This document shows positions 55,576 to 63,769 of a stretch of 64,000 bases of DNA, piece by piece. The DNA is taken from positions 80,828-144,827 of the forward strand of contig JAEXFI010000027.1 of assembly GCA_023400235.1 (NCBI GenBank). Reading direction: 5' to 3'. The notes below the pieces were generated by a model, which saw only the letters and a program-made list of their open reading frames with translations, ran no database searches and was not told where the DNA came from. This DNA is from Bacillota bacterium. GTDB taxonomy: Bacteria > Bacillota > Clostridia > Acetivibrionales > DSM-1351. The stretch's first letter is position 1. Each line of letters begins with the position of its first letter. The position numbers and the translations under genes are program-made.

Positions 55576-55591
55576 AGCTAAACGTTTTGCG
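55576..55591. promoter_or_regulatory. LacI-family operator at the lacI start (14/16 match to the palindrome at 56669)
   Basis: AGCTAAACGTTTTGCG matches the perfect palindrome upstream of the kinase operon at 14 of 16 positions, with the central AAACGTTT intact. It sits between promoter and ATG, ending one base before the start codon. Confidence 0.75.
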
Positions 55592-56617
55592 ATGGAAGGT
55601 GATTTTATCTCTGTAACAATGAAGGATGTTGCCAGCAAGTCAGGCCTCTCAATTGCAACAATATCCAAATATATCAATGGCGGCAACGTCCTTGAGGAAA
55701 ACCGGAAGATTATAGACAAAGTAATCAGGGAACTTGGTTTTGAAGTGAATGAAATGGCCAGGGGACTGAAGACCAGCAAGACAAAAACTATCGGATTATT
55801 GATTCCCAGCCTTGAAAATATATTTTTTACAAGCATTGTATCAAATATTGAAAGCGTTTTAATCAAAAGCGGGTACAGTACAATAATATGTGACTATAAA
55901 GAGGACAAGGATCTGGAAAAACAAAAGCTGGATTTCTTGTTAAAGAAAATGGTAGACGGCATTATAACAATGCCTATGGGAAATGATTCGGAGGCAATCA
56001 ACTCAGTTGTTGAAAGAAATATTCCAGTAGTTCTGATTGACAGAGCCTTAAGAGATATTAAGTGTGATACCGTGCTTGTAGATAATCTCAACGCAGCTTA
56101 TAATGCTGTTGAACAGTTAATTATCCTTGGGCACAAGCGAATAGGCATTATTTGCGGTCCTGATGAAATCTATACTGCCCAGGAGCGTCTCAAGGGATAT
56201 GAAAGAGTGCATGAGGATTATAATATGCCGGTTGACAGCACTTTTATTAAAAAAGGGGATTATCAGGTTGAGAGCGGGTACAGGCTGCTGAGCGAATTGA
56301 TTAAAATGGAGGAACCTCCCACAGCCATTCTGGTTACCAATTATGAAATGACTTTGGGAGCGTTGATGGCAGTAAATGAAGGCAACATTAAGATTCCTGA
56401 GGATATTTCTTTTATCGGATTTGACAATCTTCAGCTTTCAAAAGTTGTAAAACCTCCTTTATCTATAGTTATGCAGCCGGTGCAGCAAATTGGCGAGGTT
56501 GCTGCAAATACCATTTTGAAAAGGCTCAAGGGGGATACATCAAACTTCCCGTCCATGCTGCGTTTAAAAACCGAATTGATTATGAAGGAATCTGTCAAAA
56601 AGTTGGAAACTATATAA
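55592..56617 (+). CDS. LacI family transcriptional regulator of the downstream sugar operon
   Basis: The 341-residue protein has the LacI helix-turn-helix at about residues 10-31 (MKDVASKSGLSIATISKYIN), a hinge helix (NEMARGLKTSKTKTIGLLIP) and a periplasmic-binding-like effector domain. It should be a dimeric repressor released by a sugar or sugar phosphate. The start is odd: ATG 55592 has no ribosome-binding site, its 5' untranslated region would be only ~18 nt, and a GGAAGGTGA lies inside the gene (55594-55602), too far from the next ATG at 55619. Near-leaderless initiation or an unusual internal start near 55607 are possible. Operators lie at its own start and in front of the kinase operon. 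The gene has its own terminator. Confidence 0.92.
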   Translation: MEGDFISVTMKDVASKSGLSIATISKYINGGNVLEENRKIIDKVIRELGFEVNEMARGLKTSKTKTIGLLIPSLENIFFTSIVSNIESVLIKSGYSTIICDYKEDKDLEKQKLDFLLKKMVDGIITMPMGNDSEAINSVVERNIPVVLIDRALRDIKCDTVLVDNLNAAYNAVEQLIILGHKRIGIICGPDEIYTAQERLKGYERVHEDYNMPVDSTFIKKGDYQVESGYRLLSELIKMEEPPTAILVTNYEMTLGALMAVNEGNIKIPEDISFIGFDNLQLSKVVKPPLSIVMQPVQQIGEVAANTILKRLKGDTSNFPSMLRLKTELIMKESVKKLETI

Positions 56618-56628
56618 AGAAAAGCTTT

Positions 56629-56661
56629 ACGAGGAACACAAACTGTTTCTCGTGTATTTTT
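56629..56661 (+). terminator. Intrinsic terminator after lacI
   Basis: ACGAGGAACA (56629-56638) pairs with TGTTTCTCGT (56644-56653) over 10 bp with one wobble around CAAAC, followed by GTATTTTT. It separates lacI from the catabolic operon. Confidence 0.8.
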
Positions 56662-56668
56662 AAGCATA

Positions 56669-56684
56669 AGCTAAACGTTTAGCT
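56669..56684. promoter_or_regulatory. LacI-family operator, perfect 16-bp palindrome, upstream of the kinase operon
   Basis: AGCTAAACGTTTAGCT reads identically on both strands. It has the central CG typical of LacI-family sites, lies 8 bp after the lacI terminator and 85 bp before the kinase start, and is nearly repeated at the lacI start. This pair strongly suggests a local regulon of two promoters. Confidence 0.85.
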
Positions 56685-56769
56685 ATTAATTTACGGAATT
56701 CAAGTAAACGTAATGCTAAGGCAGTCATTGTAAAAAGGATGTTAACAAGTTTCAGAAATGGAGACAGCC

Positions 56770-58281
56770 GTGGAAAAATTATTATTAGGAATTGATATTG
56801 GCACATCGGCGTGCAAGGTGGCAATCTTTGATTTGCAGGGAATGGTAATAGCACAGTCCTCCAAGGAATACAAGGTCTACTATCCCGCTCCGGGCTACGT
56901 TGAGCAAAATCCCCAAGAGTGGTGGGAGAGCATATGTGCAGCTACAAATGAAGCGATACACAAAGCAAAAATTGATGCAAAGCAGATAAGCGGAATAGGA
57001 ATTGACGGTCAGAGCTGGTCTGCCATACCTGTTGATAAAGACGGCAGGGTGTTGCACAATACGCCCATCTGGATGGACACCAGAGCTGCGGATTTGTGCA
57101 GGGAAACTGTTGAGAGGGTGGGCTTTGACAGGATATTCAAGCTGAGCGGCAATTCCTTTGAGCCATCATATTCCACACCAAAGTTCATCTGGTTCAAAAA
57201 AAATATGCCTGAAATATATGATTCTACTTATAAATTCTTACAGAGTAACAGTTTCATTGCCTTTAAACTTACCGGAAGAATAACTCAGGATTTATCACAG
57301 GGTTATGGTATACATTCCTTTAATATGAATGAGGGAAAGTGGGATGACGGCTTCTGTGAAGAACTGGGTTTTGGCAGGGAGAAGCTTCCCGAGCTGTTCC
57401 AGTGTCATGAGGTCATTGGAGAGGTTACTGCTGAGGCGGCAGCCTTAACAGGACTGGCTGCCGGAACCCCGGTAGTGGCGGGAGGCCTGGATGCCTCCTG
57501 CGGAACTCTGGGTGCCGGAGTGATAAAGGTGGGACAGACACAGGAACAGGGTGGGCAGGCAGGAGGTATGAGTATATGTCTTAAGGCTGCAGTTGCCCAT
57601 CCAAAGCTTATTTTAGGTTATCACGTTGTACCGGAGCTGTGGCTGCTGCAGGGCGGAACAGTTGGCGGAGGCGGCACCATAAAGTGGTTCAGGCAGGAAC
57701 TGGGAGCCTTTGAGGACTCTGTGGCAAAAGGAATCGGAGCTAATCCTTTTATGGTAATGGATAATGAAGCTGAAAAAATCTCCGCAGGTTCTGAAGGTCT
57801 CATATTTTTGCCTTATATGGCGGGAGAGCGCTCACCTCTGTGGGATAAAAATGCAAAGGGTGTGTTTTTCGGACTGGGCTATGACAAGACCAGAGCACAC
57901 ATGATCAGAGCAGTGCTGGAGGGCTGTGCCTTTGCTTTGCAGCATAACCTGAAAACTGCCGAGGAGGCAGGTGTGGGGGTTCAGGAATTGGTAGCCATGG
58001 GTGGTGCGGCAAACAGCCGTCTATGGACACAGATAAAAGCTGATGTTACGGGCAGGGTCATAAAGGTTCCTACCTCAGATACTGCAACCACTCTTGGAGC
58101 CGCAATACTTGCGGGAGTGGGAACAGGCCTTTACAAGAGCTTTGAACAGGCGGTCGGGGACACCATCGTTATTACACGCACCCATGAGCCGGATATGAAA
58201 GCACATGAAACATATAAGAAAAATTATGAGATATATATTGAGCTGTATGAAAAGTTAAAGGATACAATGCAAAAAATATAG
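56770..58281 (+). CDS. FGGY-family carbohydrate kinase (xylulokinase-like)
   Basis: The product has 503 residues when begun at GTG 56770, which is preceded by GGAG (56760-56763) at 6-nt spacing; the upstream ATG 56758 has no proper ribosome-binding site. The N-terminal phosphate loop is GIDIGTSACKVAIFD, the catalytic base is Asp241 in AGGLDASCG, and ATP-binding segments GGAANSRLWTQI and ATTLGAAILAG follow. FGGY kinases phosphorylate ketoses or polyols such as xylulose, fuculose, rhamnulose and glycerol. Overall similarity is closest to the XylB branch, but this does not settle the substrate. In this operon, L-fuculose or a related keto-deoxysugar is a reasonable candidate. First gene behind the LacI palindrome. 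Confidence 0.9.
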   Translation: MEKLLLGIDIGTSACKVAIFDLQGMVIAQSSKEYKVYYPAPGYVEQNPQEWWESICAATNEAIHKAKIDAKQISGIGIDGQSWSAIPVDKDGRVLHNTPIWMDTRAADLCRETVERVGFDRIFKLSGNSFEPSYSTPKFIWFKKNMPEIYDSTYKFLQSNSFIAFKLTGRITQDLSQGYGIHSFNMNEGKWDDGFCEELGFGREKLPELFQCHEVIGEVTAEAAALTGLAAGTPVVAGGLDASCGTLGAGVIKVGQTQEQGGQAGGMSICLKAAVAHPKLILGYHVVPELWLLQGGTVGGGGTIKWFRQELGAFEDSVAKGIGANPFMVMDNEAEKISAGSEGLIFLPYMAGERSPLWDKNAKGVFFGLGYDKTRAHMIRAVLEGCAFALQHNLKTAEEAGVGVQELVAMGGAANSRLWTQIKADVTGRVIKVPTSDTATTLGAAILAGVGTGLYKSFEQAVGDTIVITRTHEPDMKAHETYKKNYEIYIELYEKLKDTMQKI

Positions 58282-58307
58282 CATTCAAAAAGTGTGGAGG
58301 GGTTTGT

Positions 58308-59354
58308 ATGAAAGCGGGAGTATTGCATGCACGGGATGATTTAAGATATGAAGAGATTCCGACACCCGTACCGGGAAAGGGAGAAGTGCTTGTTAGGGTT
58401 AAGGCCACAGGCATATGCGGTTCGGATATTCCCAGGGTACTGGGTGACGGAGCACATTTTTTTCCCATAGTTCTGGGACATGAATTTTCAGGTGAAGTAG
58501 CCGGGATTGGAGAAGGAGTTACTTCTGTAAAGCCGGGAGACAGAGTGGCCGGGGTACCTTTGGTCCCCTGTATGAAGTGTGACGACTGCCAGAAGGGCAA
58601 TTATTCATTATGCAAGCATTACAGCTTTATCGGTTCAAGGGAAAGCGGAAGCTTTGCAGAGTATGTAAAAATGCCTGAAAGAAATGTTGTTAAATTCCAT
58701 GACAGCGTGTCCTTTGAACAGGGAGCCTTTTTTGAGCCGGCAACGGTAGCTTTGCACGGGCTGCTGTGTGCCGACTATGGCGGCGGAGAGGATGTTGCCA
58801 TTCTTGGCGGAGGCACGGTGGGTATGTTTACGGCTCAATGGGCCAGGATATTTGGTGCTAAAAGAGTTTTTGTTTTTGATATAGACAATGATAGATTGGC
58901 ACTGGCAAAAAAGCTTGGTGCTGATGTGACAGTTAATACCCTGGATAAGGATTTTAAAGAGCGGGTTAATGAGCTGACTAACAATAAGGGCTTTGGTTTT
59001 GTATATGAAACTGCAGGGGTTGATGTGACCATGAAGCTTGCCTTTGAACTGGCAGGCAATAAATCCGGTGTTTGCTTCATAGGAACGCCCACAAAGGACC
59101 TGGTATTCACCCCTCGTCTGTTTGAAAATATGAACCGCAAGGAATTTCGGCTAACCGGCTCATGGATGTCCTACAGCGCACCCTTCCCGGGAAGGGAGTG
59201 GGATTTGACAGCTCACTATTTTTCAACGGGAGCCTTAAGATTTGATGAAAGCTTTATATTCAAAAAGGTTCCGCTCAGTAACATCAAGGCTGGCTTTGAT
59301 ATGTTCAAGGTTCCGGGAACCGTCAAGGGAAAAGTACTTATAGTGAACGAATAG
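58308..59354 (+). CDS. Zinc-dependent polyol (phosphate) dehydrogenase, GatD-like
   Basis: This 348-residue medium-chain dehydrogenase has catalytic-zinc ligands Cys37, His58 and Glu59 (GICGSD and LGHEFSG), structural-zinc cysteines Cys88, Cys91, Cys94 and Cys102, and a Rossmann motif AILGGGTVGMF near residue 165. The segments GSDIPRVLGDGAH, FIGSRESGSFAEY and GSWMSYSAPFPGREWDL closely match galactitol-1-phosphate 5-dehydrogenase GatD. The reaction is likely NAD-linked oxidation of a galactitol-configured polyol or its phosphate to a ketose. It begins 26 bp after the kinase behind GGAGG. L-fucitol (1-deoxy-D-galactitol) or galactitol derivatives are plausible substrates. Confidence 0.9.
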   Translation: MKAGVLHARDDLRYEEIPTPVPGKGEVLVRVKATGICGSDIPRVLGDGAHFFPIVLGHEFSGEVAGIGEGVTSVKPGDRVAGVPLVPCMKCDDCQKGNYSLCKHYSFIGSRESGSFAEYVKMPERNVVKFHDSVSFEQGAFFEPATVALHGLLCADYGGGEDVAILGGGTVGMFTAQWARIFGAKRVFVFDIDNDRLALAKKLGADVTVNTLDKDFKERVNELTNNKGFGFVYETAGVDVTMKLAFELAGNKSGVCFIGTPTKDLVFTPRLFENMNRKEFRLTGSWMSYSAPFPGREWDLTAHYFSTGALRFDESFIFKKVPLSNIKAGFDMFKVPGTVKGKVLIVNE

Positions 59355-59369
59355 GAGGGGGAAGTGACG

Positions 59370-60686
59370 ATGACAGTTTTGCACCCGTTAAAGAATTTGG
59401 TTTTAAAACAAAAGCAGGGAATTCCGGCAGGAATATATTCTGCCTGCAGTGCAAATGAATACGTAATTGAGGCTGCAATGGAAAGAGCATTGGAAACCGG
59501 GGGGTTAGTACTGATTGAAGCAACAGCAAATCAGGTAAACCAGTTCGGAGGCTATACAGGCATGAAGCCGGAGGATTTTAAGGCCTTTGTATTCAAAATA
59601 GCCGAAAAAATTCATTTTCCTGCTGAAAAGCTCATACTTGGAGGCGATCACCTGGGACCTCTCACGTGGAAAAATGAAAAGTCCCACACAGCTATGGGAA
59701 AATCCTGTGAGCTGCTAAGACAATATGTGCTGGCAGGCTTTACAAAAATACATATAGATACCAGCATGCATCTTGCGGATGACAATATTGCTGAAAAGCT
59801 GGATACCGGTGTTATAGCCGAAAGAGGGGCTGCTCTCTGCAAGGTGGCGGAGGCTGCATATGAGGAACTTTTAAAAATTGATAAAAATGCCTTGCAGCCG
59901 GTATATGTGGTAGGGAGTGAAGTGCCCATCCCCGGGGGAAGCCAGGAAGAGGAAGAGGGTATACAGGTTACAAAGGTAGGCGATTTTGAAGCCACCGTTG
60001 AAACCTTCCGGCAGGAATTTTACAAGCTGGGGCTGCAAAAGGCCTGGGAAAATGTCATTGCAGTTGTGGTACAGCCGGGAGTAGAATTTGGGGATGAAAC
60101 AATCCATGAGTATGACCGTCAAGCGGCGAAAGAGCTGTGTCAGGCATTAAAGAAATATCCTACCCTGGTTTTTGAAGGTCATTCGACAGACTACCAGACT
60201 CCTGTGGCTCTTAAGGAAATGGTGGAGGACGGAATAGCCATTCTGAAGGTGGGGCCTGCTTTAACGTTTGCATTGAGAGAAGGCTTGTTTGCTCTTAGTA
60301 TGATAGAGGAAGAACTTTTTAAATACGACCCCGACATTCACCTGTCAAATCTGATTAATGTATTTGATGAGGCGATGCTCCAGAACCCTGAAAACTGGAA
60401 AAAGCACTATCACGGCAGCGGTACAAAAATAAGATTTGCCAGAAAGTACAGCTTCTCGGACAGGTGCAGGTACTACCTGCCTGATACCAGTGTTCAGAAC
60501 TCGGTAACGAGATTGCTTCAGAATTTAAAAACTGTAACAATTCCGTTTTCCCTGTTGAGTGAATATATGCCGATACAGTACAGGAAAGTAAGGAACGGAG
60601 TGCTGGCAAATGATGCCGAAAGTCTTTTGAAGGACCGTGTAGTCAATTGTATTGACGATTATTTGTATGCAACGGAAGTAAAATAG
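59370..60686 (+). CDS. GatZ/KbaZ-like protein (tagatose-bisphosphate aldolase non-catalytic subunit family)
   Basis: The 438-residue protein matches the GatZ/KbaZ/AgaZ family: PAGIYSACSANEYVIEAAME, LIEATANQVNQFGGYTGM, LGGDHLGPLTW and FTKIHIDTSMHLADD are signature segments. GatZ is known as a partner that stabilises the catalytic class II aldolase GatY in galactitol and N-acetylgalactosamine breakdown; a tagatose-6-phosphate kinase role has also been proposed for the family. No GatY-like gene is visible here, so this member may act alone, with a distant partner, or in a new role. ATG 59370 is preferred over GTG 59364 for its spacing from AGGAGGGGG. It is 15 bp after the dehydrogenase. Confidence 0.9.
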   Translation: MTVLHPLKNLVLKQKQGIPAGIYSACSANEYVIEAAMERALETGGLVLIEATANQVNQFGGYTGMKPEDFKAFVFKIAEKIHFPAEKLILGGDHLGPLTWKNEKSHTAMGKSCELLRQYVLAGFTKIHIDTSMHLADDNIAEKLDTGVIAERGAALCKVAEAAYEELLKIDKNALQPVYVVGSEVPIPGGSQEEEEGIQVTKVGDFEATVETFRQEFYKLGLQKAWENVIAVVVQPGVEFGDETIHEYDRQAAKELCQALKKYPTLVFEGHSTDYQTPVALKEMVEDGIAILKVGPALTFALREGLFALSMIEEELFKYDPDIHLSNLINVFDEAMLQNPENWKKHYHGSGTKIRFARKYSFSDRCRYYLPDTSVQNSVTRLLQNLKTVTIPFSLLSEYMPIQYRKVRNGVLANDAESLLKDRVVNCIDDYLYATEVK

Positions 60687-60693
60687 TAAAAAG

Positions 60694-60723
60694 CCGGTTG
60701 TTATAAACCGGGTTAACATTTTT
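60694..60723 (+). other. Hairpin between the GatZ-like and reductase genes
   Basis: CCGGTT (60694-60699) and AACCGG (60706-60711) form a short stem; a TTTTT lies at 60719-60723, seven bases away. It is too loosely arranged for a strong terminator but could attenuate or process the message. Confidence 0.4.
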
Positions 60724-60784
60724 CTACAGCTTATATAAACCTATGCGTTATAGCAAAAAATAATTTATAAAAGGAGACGATATT

Positions 60785-61798
60785 ATGAGTAACGATATGA
60801 TCAATCCGGGTTTGGTTCCGCAGAGAGTGCTTCGCGGAGGAGATAGGATGCCTGGTATAGGCATGGGAACCTTTGGTTCTGACAGATTTACGGCAGAAGA
60901 TATTGCGGCGGCAGTAAGAGGTGCGGCGGAAGTGGGCTTCAGACTGTTTGACTGCGCGGCTGTGTACGGAAATGAGCATTTGATCGGAGAGGTTTTTGAA
61001 GACATAATGAATTCCGGAATAAAAAGAGAAGAACTCTTTATTACCTCAAAGGTATGGAATGACATGCACGGAAAGGGAGATGTCATGCTGTCCTGTGCAA
61101 AGACCTTGAAGGATTTGCGCCTTGATTATATAGATTTATACTTTGTACACTGGCCCTTCAGAAATTTCCATCCCAAGGGAGCTGCACCCGACTATCACAA
61201 TAAGGATGCAAGGCCGTTTTCAATTGAGCAGTACATGGAAACCTGGTACCAGATGGAAAGACTCCAGAAGGCTGGTTATGTAAAACATATCGGAGCCTCC
61301 AACATGACTGTTCCAAAGTTGAAGGAGCTGCTCAAATACGCCACTATCATGCCTGCAGCCATAGAAATGGAGCTCCATCCCTGCTTCCAGCAGCCTGAGC
61401 TGTTCCAGTTCGTCCTTGAGCATGGTATCCAACCAATAGGCTTCTGCCCAATCGGTTCGCCCACAAGACCGGACCGTGACAAGACAGCTGAGGACTATGT
61501 GGATATACAGGAACCGGTTATTGTCGAAATAGCAAAGGCACATAATGTCCATCCTGCTGTTATATGTATTAAATGGGCTGTTCAGAGAGGACAGACTCCC
61601 ATACCGTTCTCAATCCACAGAAACGAGTATGCCAGTAACCTCAGGTGTGCGGTGGAAGACCCGCTTACAGAGGAGGAGATGAAAAAGATTGAGGGCGTGG
61701 ATAAGAACTGCCGTCTGATAAAGGGCCAGGTTTTCCTTTGGGAGGGTTCCAAGGACTGGACCGATTTGTGGGATCTTAACGGTGAAATAACCAAATAG
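60785..61798 (+). CDS. Aldo/keto reductase (aldose-reductase type)
   Basis: The 337-residue protein has the complete AKR tetrad: Asp56 and Tyr61 in FDCAAVYGNE, Lys89 in TSKVWN and His122 in YFVHWP. NADPH-binding signatures IGASNMTVPKL and PIPFSIHRNEYASNL are present. It reduces aldehydes or aldoses to alcohols in the cytoplasm. In the operon it is the obvious enzyme for making an alditol (for example L-fucitol from L-fucose) that the GatD-like dehydrogenase could reoxidise at another carbon. An alternative is reduction of lactaldehyde, a product of deoxysugar cleavage, to 1,2-propanediol. It has its own GGAG ribosome-binding site and lies 98 bp after the GatZ gene. Confidence 0.9.
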   Translation: MSNDMINPGLVPQRVLRGGDRMPGIGMGTFGSDRFTAEDIAAAVRGAAEVGFRLFDCAAVYGNEHLIGEVFEDIMNSGIKREELFITSKVWNDMHGKGDVMLSCAKTLKDLRLDYIDLYFVHWPFRNFHPKGAAPDYHNKDARPFSIEQYMETWYQMERLQKAGYVKHIGASNMTVPKLKELLKYATIMPAAIEMELHPCFQQPELFQFVLEHGIQPIGFCPIGSPTRPDRDKTAEDYVDIQEPVIVEIAKAHNVHPAVICIKWAVQRGQTPIPFSIHRNEYASNLRCAVEDPLTEEEMKKIEGVDKNCRLIKGQVFLWEGSKDWTDLWDLNGEITK

Positions 61799-61854
61799 GC
61801 AAAATAAATGCAAAATAAACTAAAATTATATCCGCTTGGCGGTATGGAGGACAT

Positions 61855-62286
61855 ATGTTAAAGGGAATTCCTTCGATCTTAACCCCTGAGCTCCTTAAGA
61901 CTCTCATGGAGATGGGGCATAGTGATGAAATAGTAATTGCCGACGGAAATTTTCCTTCGGGTACCTTTGGAAAGAAAGTAATTAGACTGGATGGGCATGG
62001 TGTTCCTGAGGTATTGGATGCCATACTGAAGTTTTTCCCGCTTGACCCATATGTTGAAAAGCCTGTGGCTCTCATGCAGGTGGTTCCGGGAGATACGGCA
62101 GAGACTCCTATCTGGGATGTTTATAAGGGAATAATCAATAAGCACGAGCCTCAGAATAATAAGATAGAGAACATAGAAAGATTTGCTTTTTATGAAAGAA
62201 CCAGGAGTGCATATGCAGTTATTGCCACAAGTGAGGCAGCACTATACGCCAACATTATTTTAAAAAAGGGTGTTGTAGTTGAATAA
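61855..62286 (+). CDS. fucU: L-fucose mutarotase (FucU/RbsD family)
   Basis: The 143-residue protein aligns throughout with E. coli FucU: MLKGIPSILTPELLKTLMEM, MGHSDEIVIADGNFPS with catalytic-type His22, VIRLDGHGVPEVLDAI, and RFAFYERTRSAYAVIATSE with the conserved tyrosine. FucU interconverts alpha and beta anomers of L-fucopyranose, which exceeds the slow spontaneous rate. The family also includes ribose pyranase RbsD, but the FAFYER segment and the C-terminal ILKKGV favour FucU. It is the best single clue that the operon handles L-fucose. GGAGG lies at 61846-61850. A terminator follows. Confidence 0.9.
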   Translation: MLKGIPSILTPELLKTLMEMGHSDEIVIADGNFPSGTFGKKVIRLDGHGVPEVLDAILKFFPLDPYVEKPVALMQVVPGDTAETPIWDVYKGIINKHEPQNNKIENIERFAFYERTRSAYAVIATSEAALYANIILKKGVVVE

Positions 62287-62328
62287 CCTGCCCTGAGAAG
62301 TTTTAATTAATTGCCGGCACTATTAGAT

Positions 62329-62383
62329 ATATGCCTGAATTTGCAGATAACCTCAACCGCAAATTTCAGGCATATGCTTTTTT
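62329..62383 (+). terminator. Intrinsic terminator after fucU
   Basis: 62329-62344 (ATATGCCTGAATTTGC) pairs with 62359-62375 over 16 bp with one bulged base, followed by GCTTTTTT. It ends the main catabolic operon before the MFS gene, which may be expressed by read-through or its own promoter. Confidence 0.83.
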
Positions 62384-62421
62384 AGAGCATCTGTAGAAAC
62401 TTAAATGGGGCACTAAACGGA

Positions 62422-62440
62422 TTTGCGCAGCAAATTTCTT
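62422..62440 (-). repeat. Second copy of the 19-bp dispersed repeat
   Basis: The reverse complement of this segment matches 31266-31284 at 18 of 19 positions. It overlaps the leader of the MFS gene. Confidence 0.5.
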
Positions 62441-62458
62441 GCTCAAAGGGAGGTTTTT

Positions 62459-63769
62459 GTGAATATATCCCGTATTGTCAAAAAAATATACTTTAACTAC
62501 GGAAACCTCAGCCCTGCTGATATGCATTTTTCACGGAATATTTCAATTTTTGAGGGCTGCACTGCCAGGAGCATTCTTACCTTAACAAGCGGAGCTTTTT
62601 TGGTGGGGTTTGCAAAATACCTGGGGGCCAATGATGAAATAGCGGGAATTATAGCAGCCATTCCGGTTTTAGCCGGTATAATAACTGCGCTCTCTCCGGC
62701 CGTATATGAAAAAATGCGGAGCAGGAAGCTGATTACCTGCCTGTTCTGTTTTATAGGAAGACTTTTACTGGGGCTTATGATTTTTATACCCCTCATAAGG
62801 CTTGATAAAGCTTTTAAAATTTCTGTACTGATATTTGTATTTCTGGCAGCGAACCTTTTAATGGCCTTTACAATCCCGGCATCTCAGACCTGGCTGCTTG
62901 CCATCACTCCGGGGAATATCAGAGGCTCCTATTTCGGACGGAGAGAATCCATTGTATTGGGAGTGGTAACCTGTATAACCCTGCTTATGGGGCAGGTGCT
63001 GGACAGATTTCAGAAAAGCGGACAGCCCTTTGAGGGTTTTTTAGTAATATACATTTTTGTAATAGCTGCTGCAATTGTCAACTTCATACTGTTTTCAAGC
63101 ATGAAGGAGCCCCCGTATCCCCGGCCCGACAGAAATATCAATATCAGGAACGTCATACTGCTGCCCTTGCAAAACAGAAAATACATGAGAATTGTTCTTG
63201 TCATGCTCATATGGAATGCTGGGTTCCAACTGGCGGCTCCGTTTACCTCGGTATATATGCTTTCCCGGCTTGAGCTGGGCTACGGCTATATTACCCTTAT
63301 GCTTGTCCTGTCCTCGGCTTCCAGCATTGTATCTGTGAGATTCTGGGGAAGGCTGGCGGATAAAAGGTCCTGGATGTACCTTTTAAAGACCATGCTGCTT
63401 ATACAGGCTGCATGCTTCCTGATATGGTTTTTTACAAATCCGGGCAATGGGTTTTTGCTGCTTCCGGCTGCTCATATTCTGGGAGGGGCTGCCATTTCAG
63501 GCATTAATATCTCAATAAACAATATTCAGTACAATTTTGCACCGGCTGAGAACAAGACGGTATATATGGGATTTTCTTCGGCAGTCAACGGTATAGTGGG
63601 CTTTGGCGGAACTCTTGCGGGCTCCTGCCTTATGAGGCTCACGCCGGAGCTGTTCACCTCCGTCGGCGGTTTTACGATAGGAAGTCTGCAGCTTATATTT
63701 GTGTTTGCGGCGGCTGTTCTGGTGGTTGGCATGGCATTAGCACAAGCAATAAATAAACGTGAAATATAA
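62459..63769 (+). CDS. MFS transporter
   Basis: The 436-residue protein has about 12 hydrophobic segments, with the loop-2/3 motif region MRSRKLITCLFCFIGRLLLG and the middle-loop break near residues 205-235. The start is GTG 62459, five bases after GGGAGG (62448-62453); the TTG at 62423 is not supported. MFS proteins move sugars, drugs or metabolites by proton coupling. Position after fucU suggests uptake of a sugar monomer or export of an end product, but sequence similarity to the fucose porter FucP is not evident. A terminator lies between it and fucU. Confidence 0.88.
   Translation: MNISRIVKKIYFNYGNLSPADMHFSRNISIFEGCTARSILTLTSGAFLVGFAKYLGANDEIAGIIAAIPVLAGIITALSPAVYEKMRSRKLITCLFCFIGRLLLGLMIFIPLIRLDKAFKISVLIFVFLAANLLMAFTIPASQTWLLAITPGNIRGSYFGRRESIVLGVVTCITLLMGQVLDRFQKSGQPFEGFLVIYIFVIAAAIVNFILFSSMKEPPYPRPDRNINIRNVILLPLQNRKYMRIVLVMLIWNAGFQLAAPFTSVYMLSRLELGYGYITLMLVLSSASSIVSVRFWGRLADKRSWMYLLKTMLLIQAACFLIWFFTNPGNGFLLLPAAHILGGAAISGINISINNIQYNFAPAENKTVYMGFSSAVNGIVGFGGTLAGSCLMRLTPELFTSVGGFTIGSLQLIFVFAAAVLVVGMALAQAINKREI

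Noticed and set aside
56669..56684. CcpA catabolite-responsive element
   Set aside because: The palindrome lacks the outer TG/CA of the cre consensus, and its near-copy at the adjacent lacI start points to the local regulator.
60694..60723. Full terminator between GatZ-like and reductase genes
   Set aside because: The stem is only 6 bp and the T-run is seven bases away, so read-through is expected and the operon probably continues.
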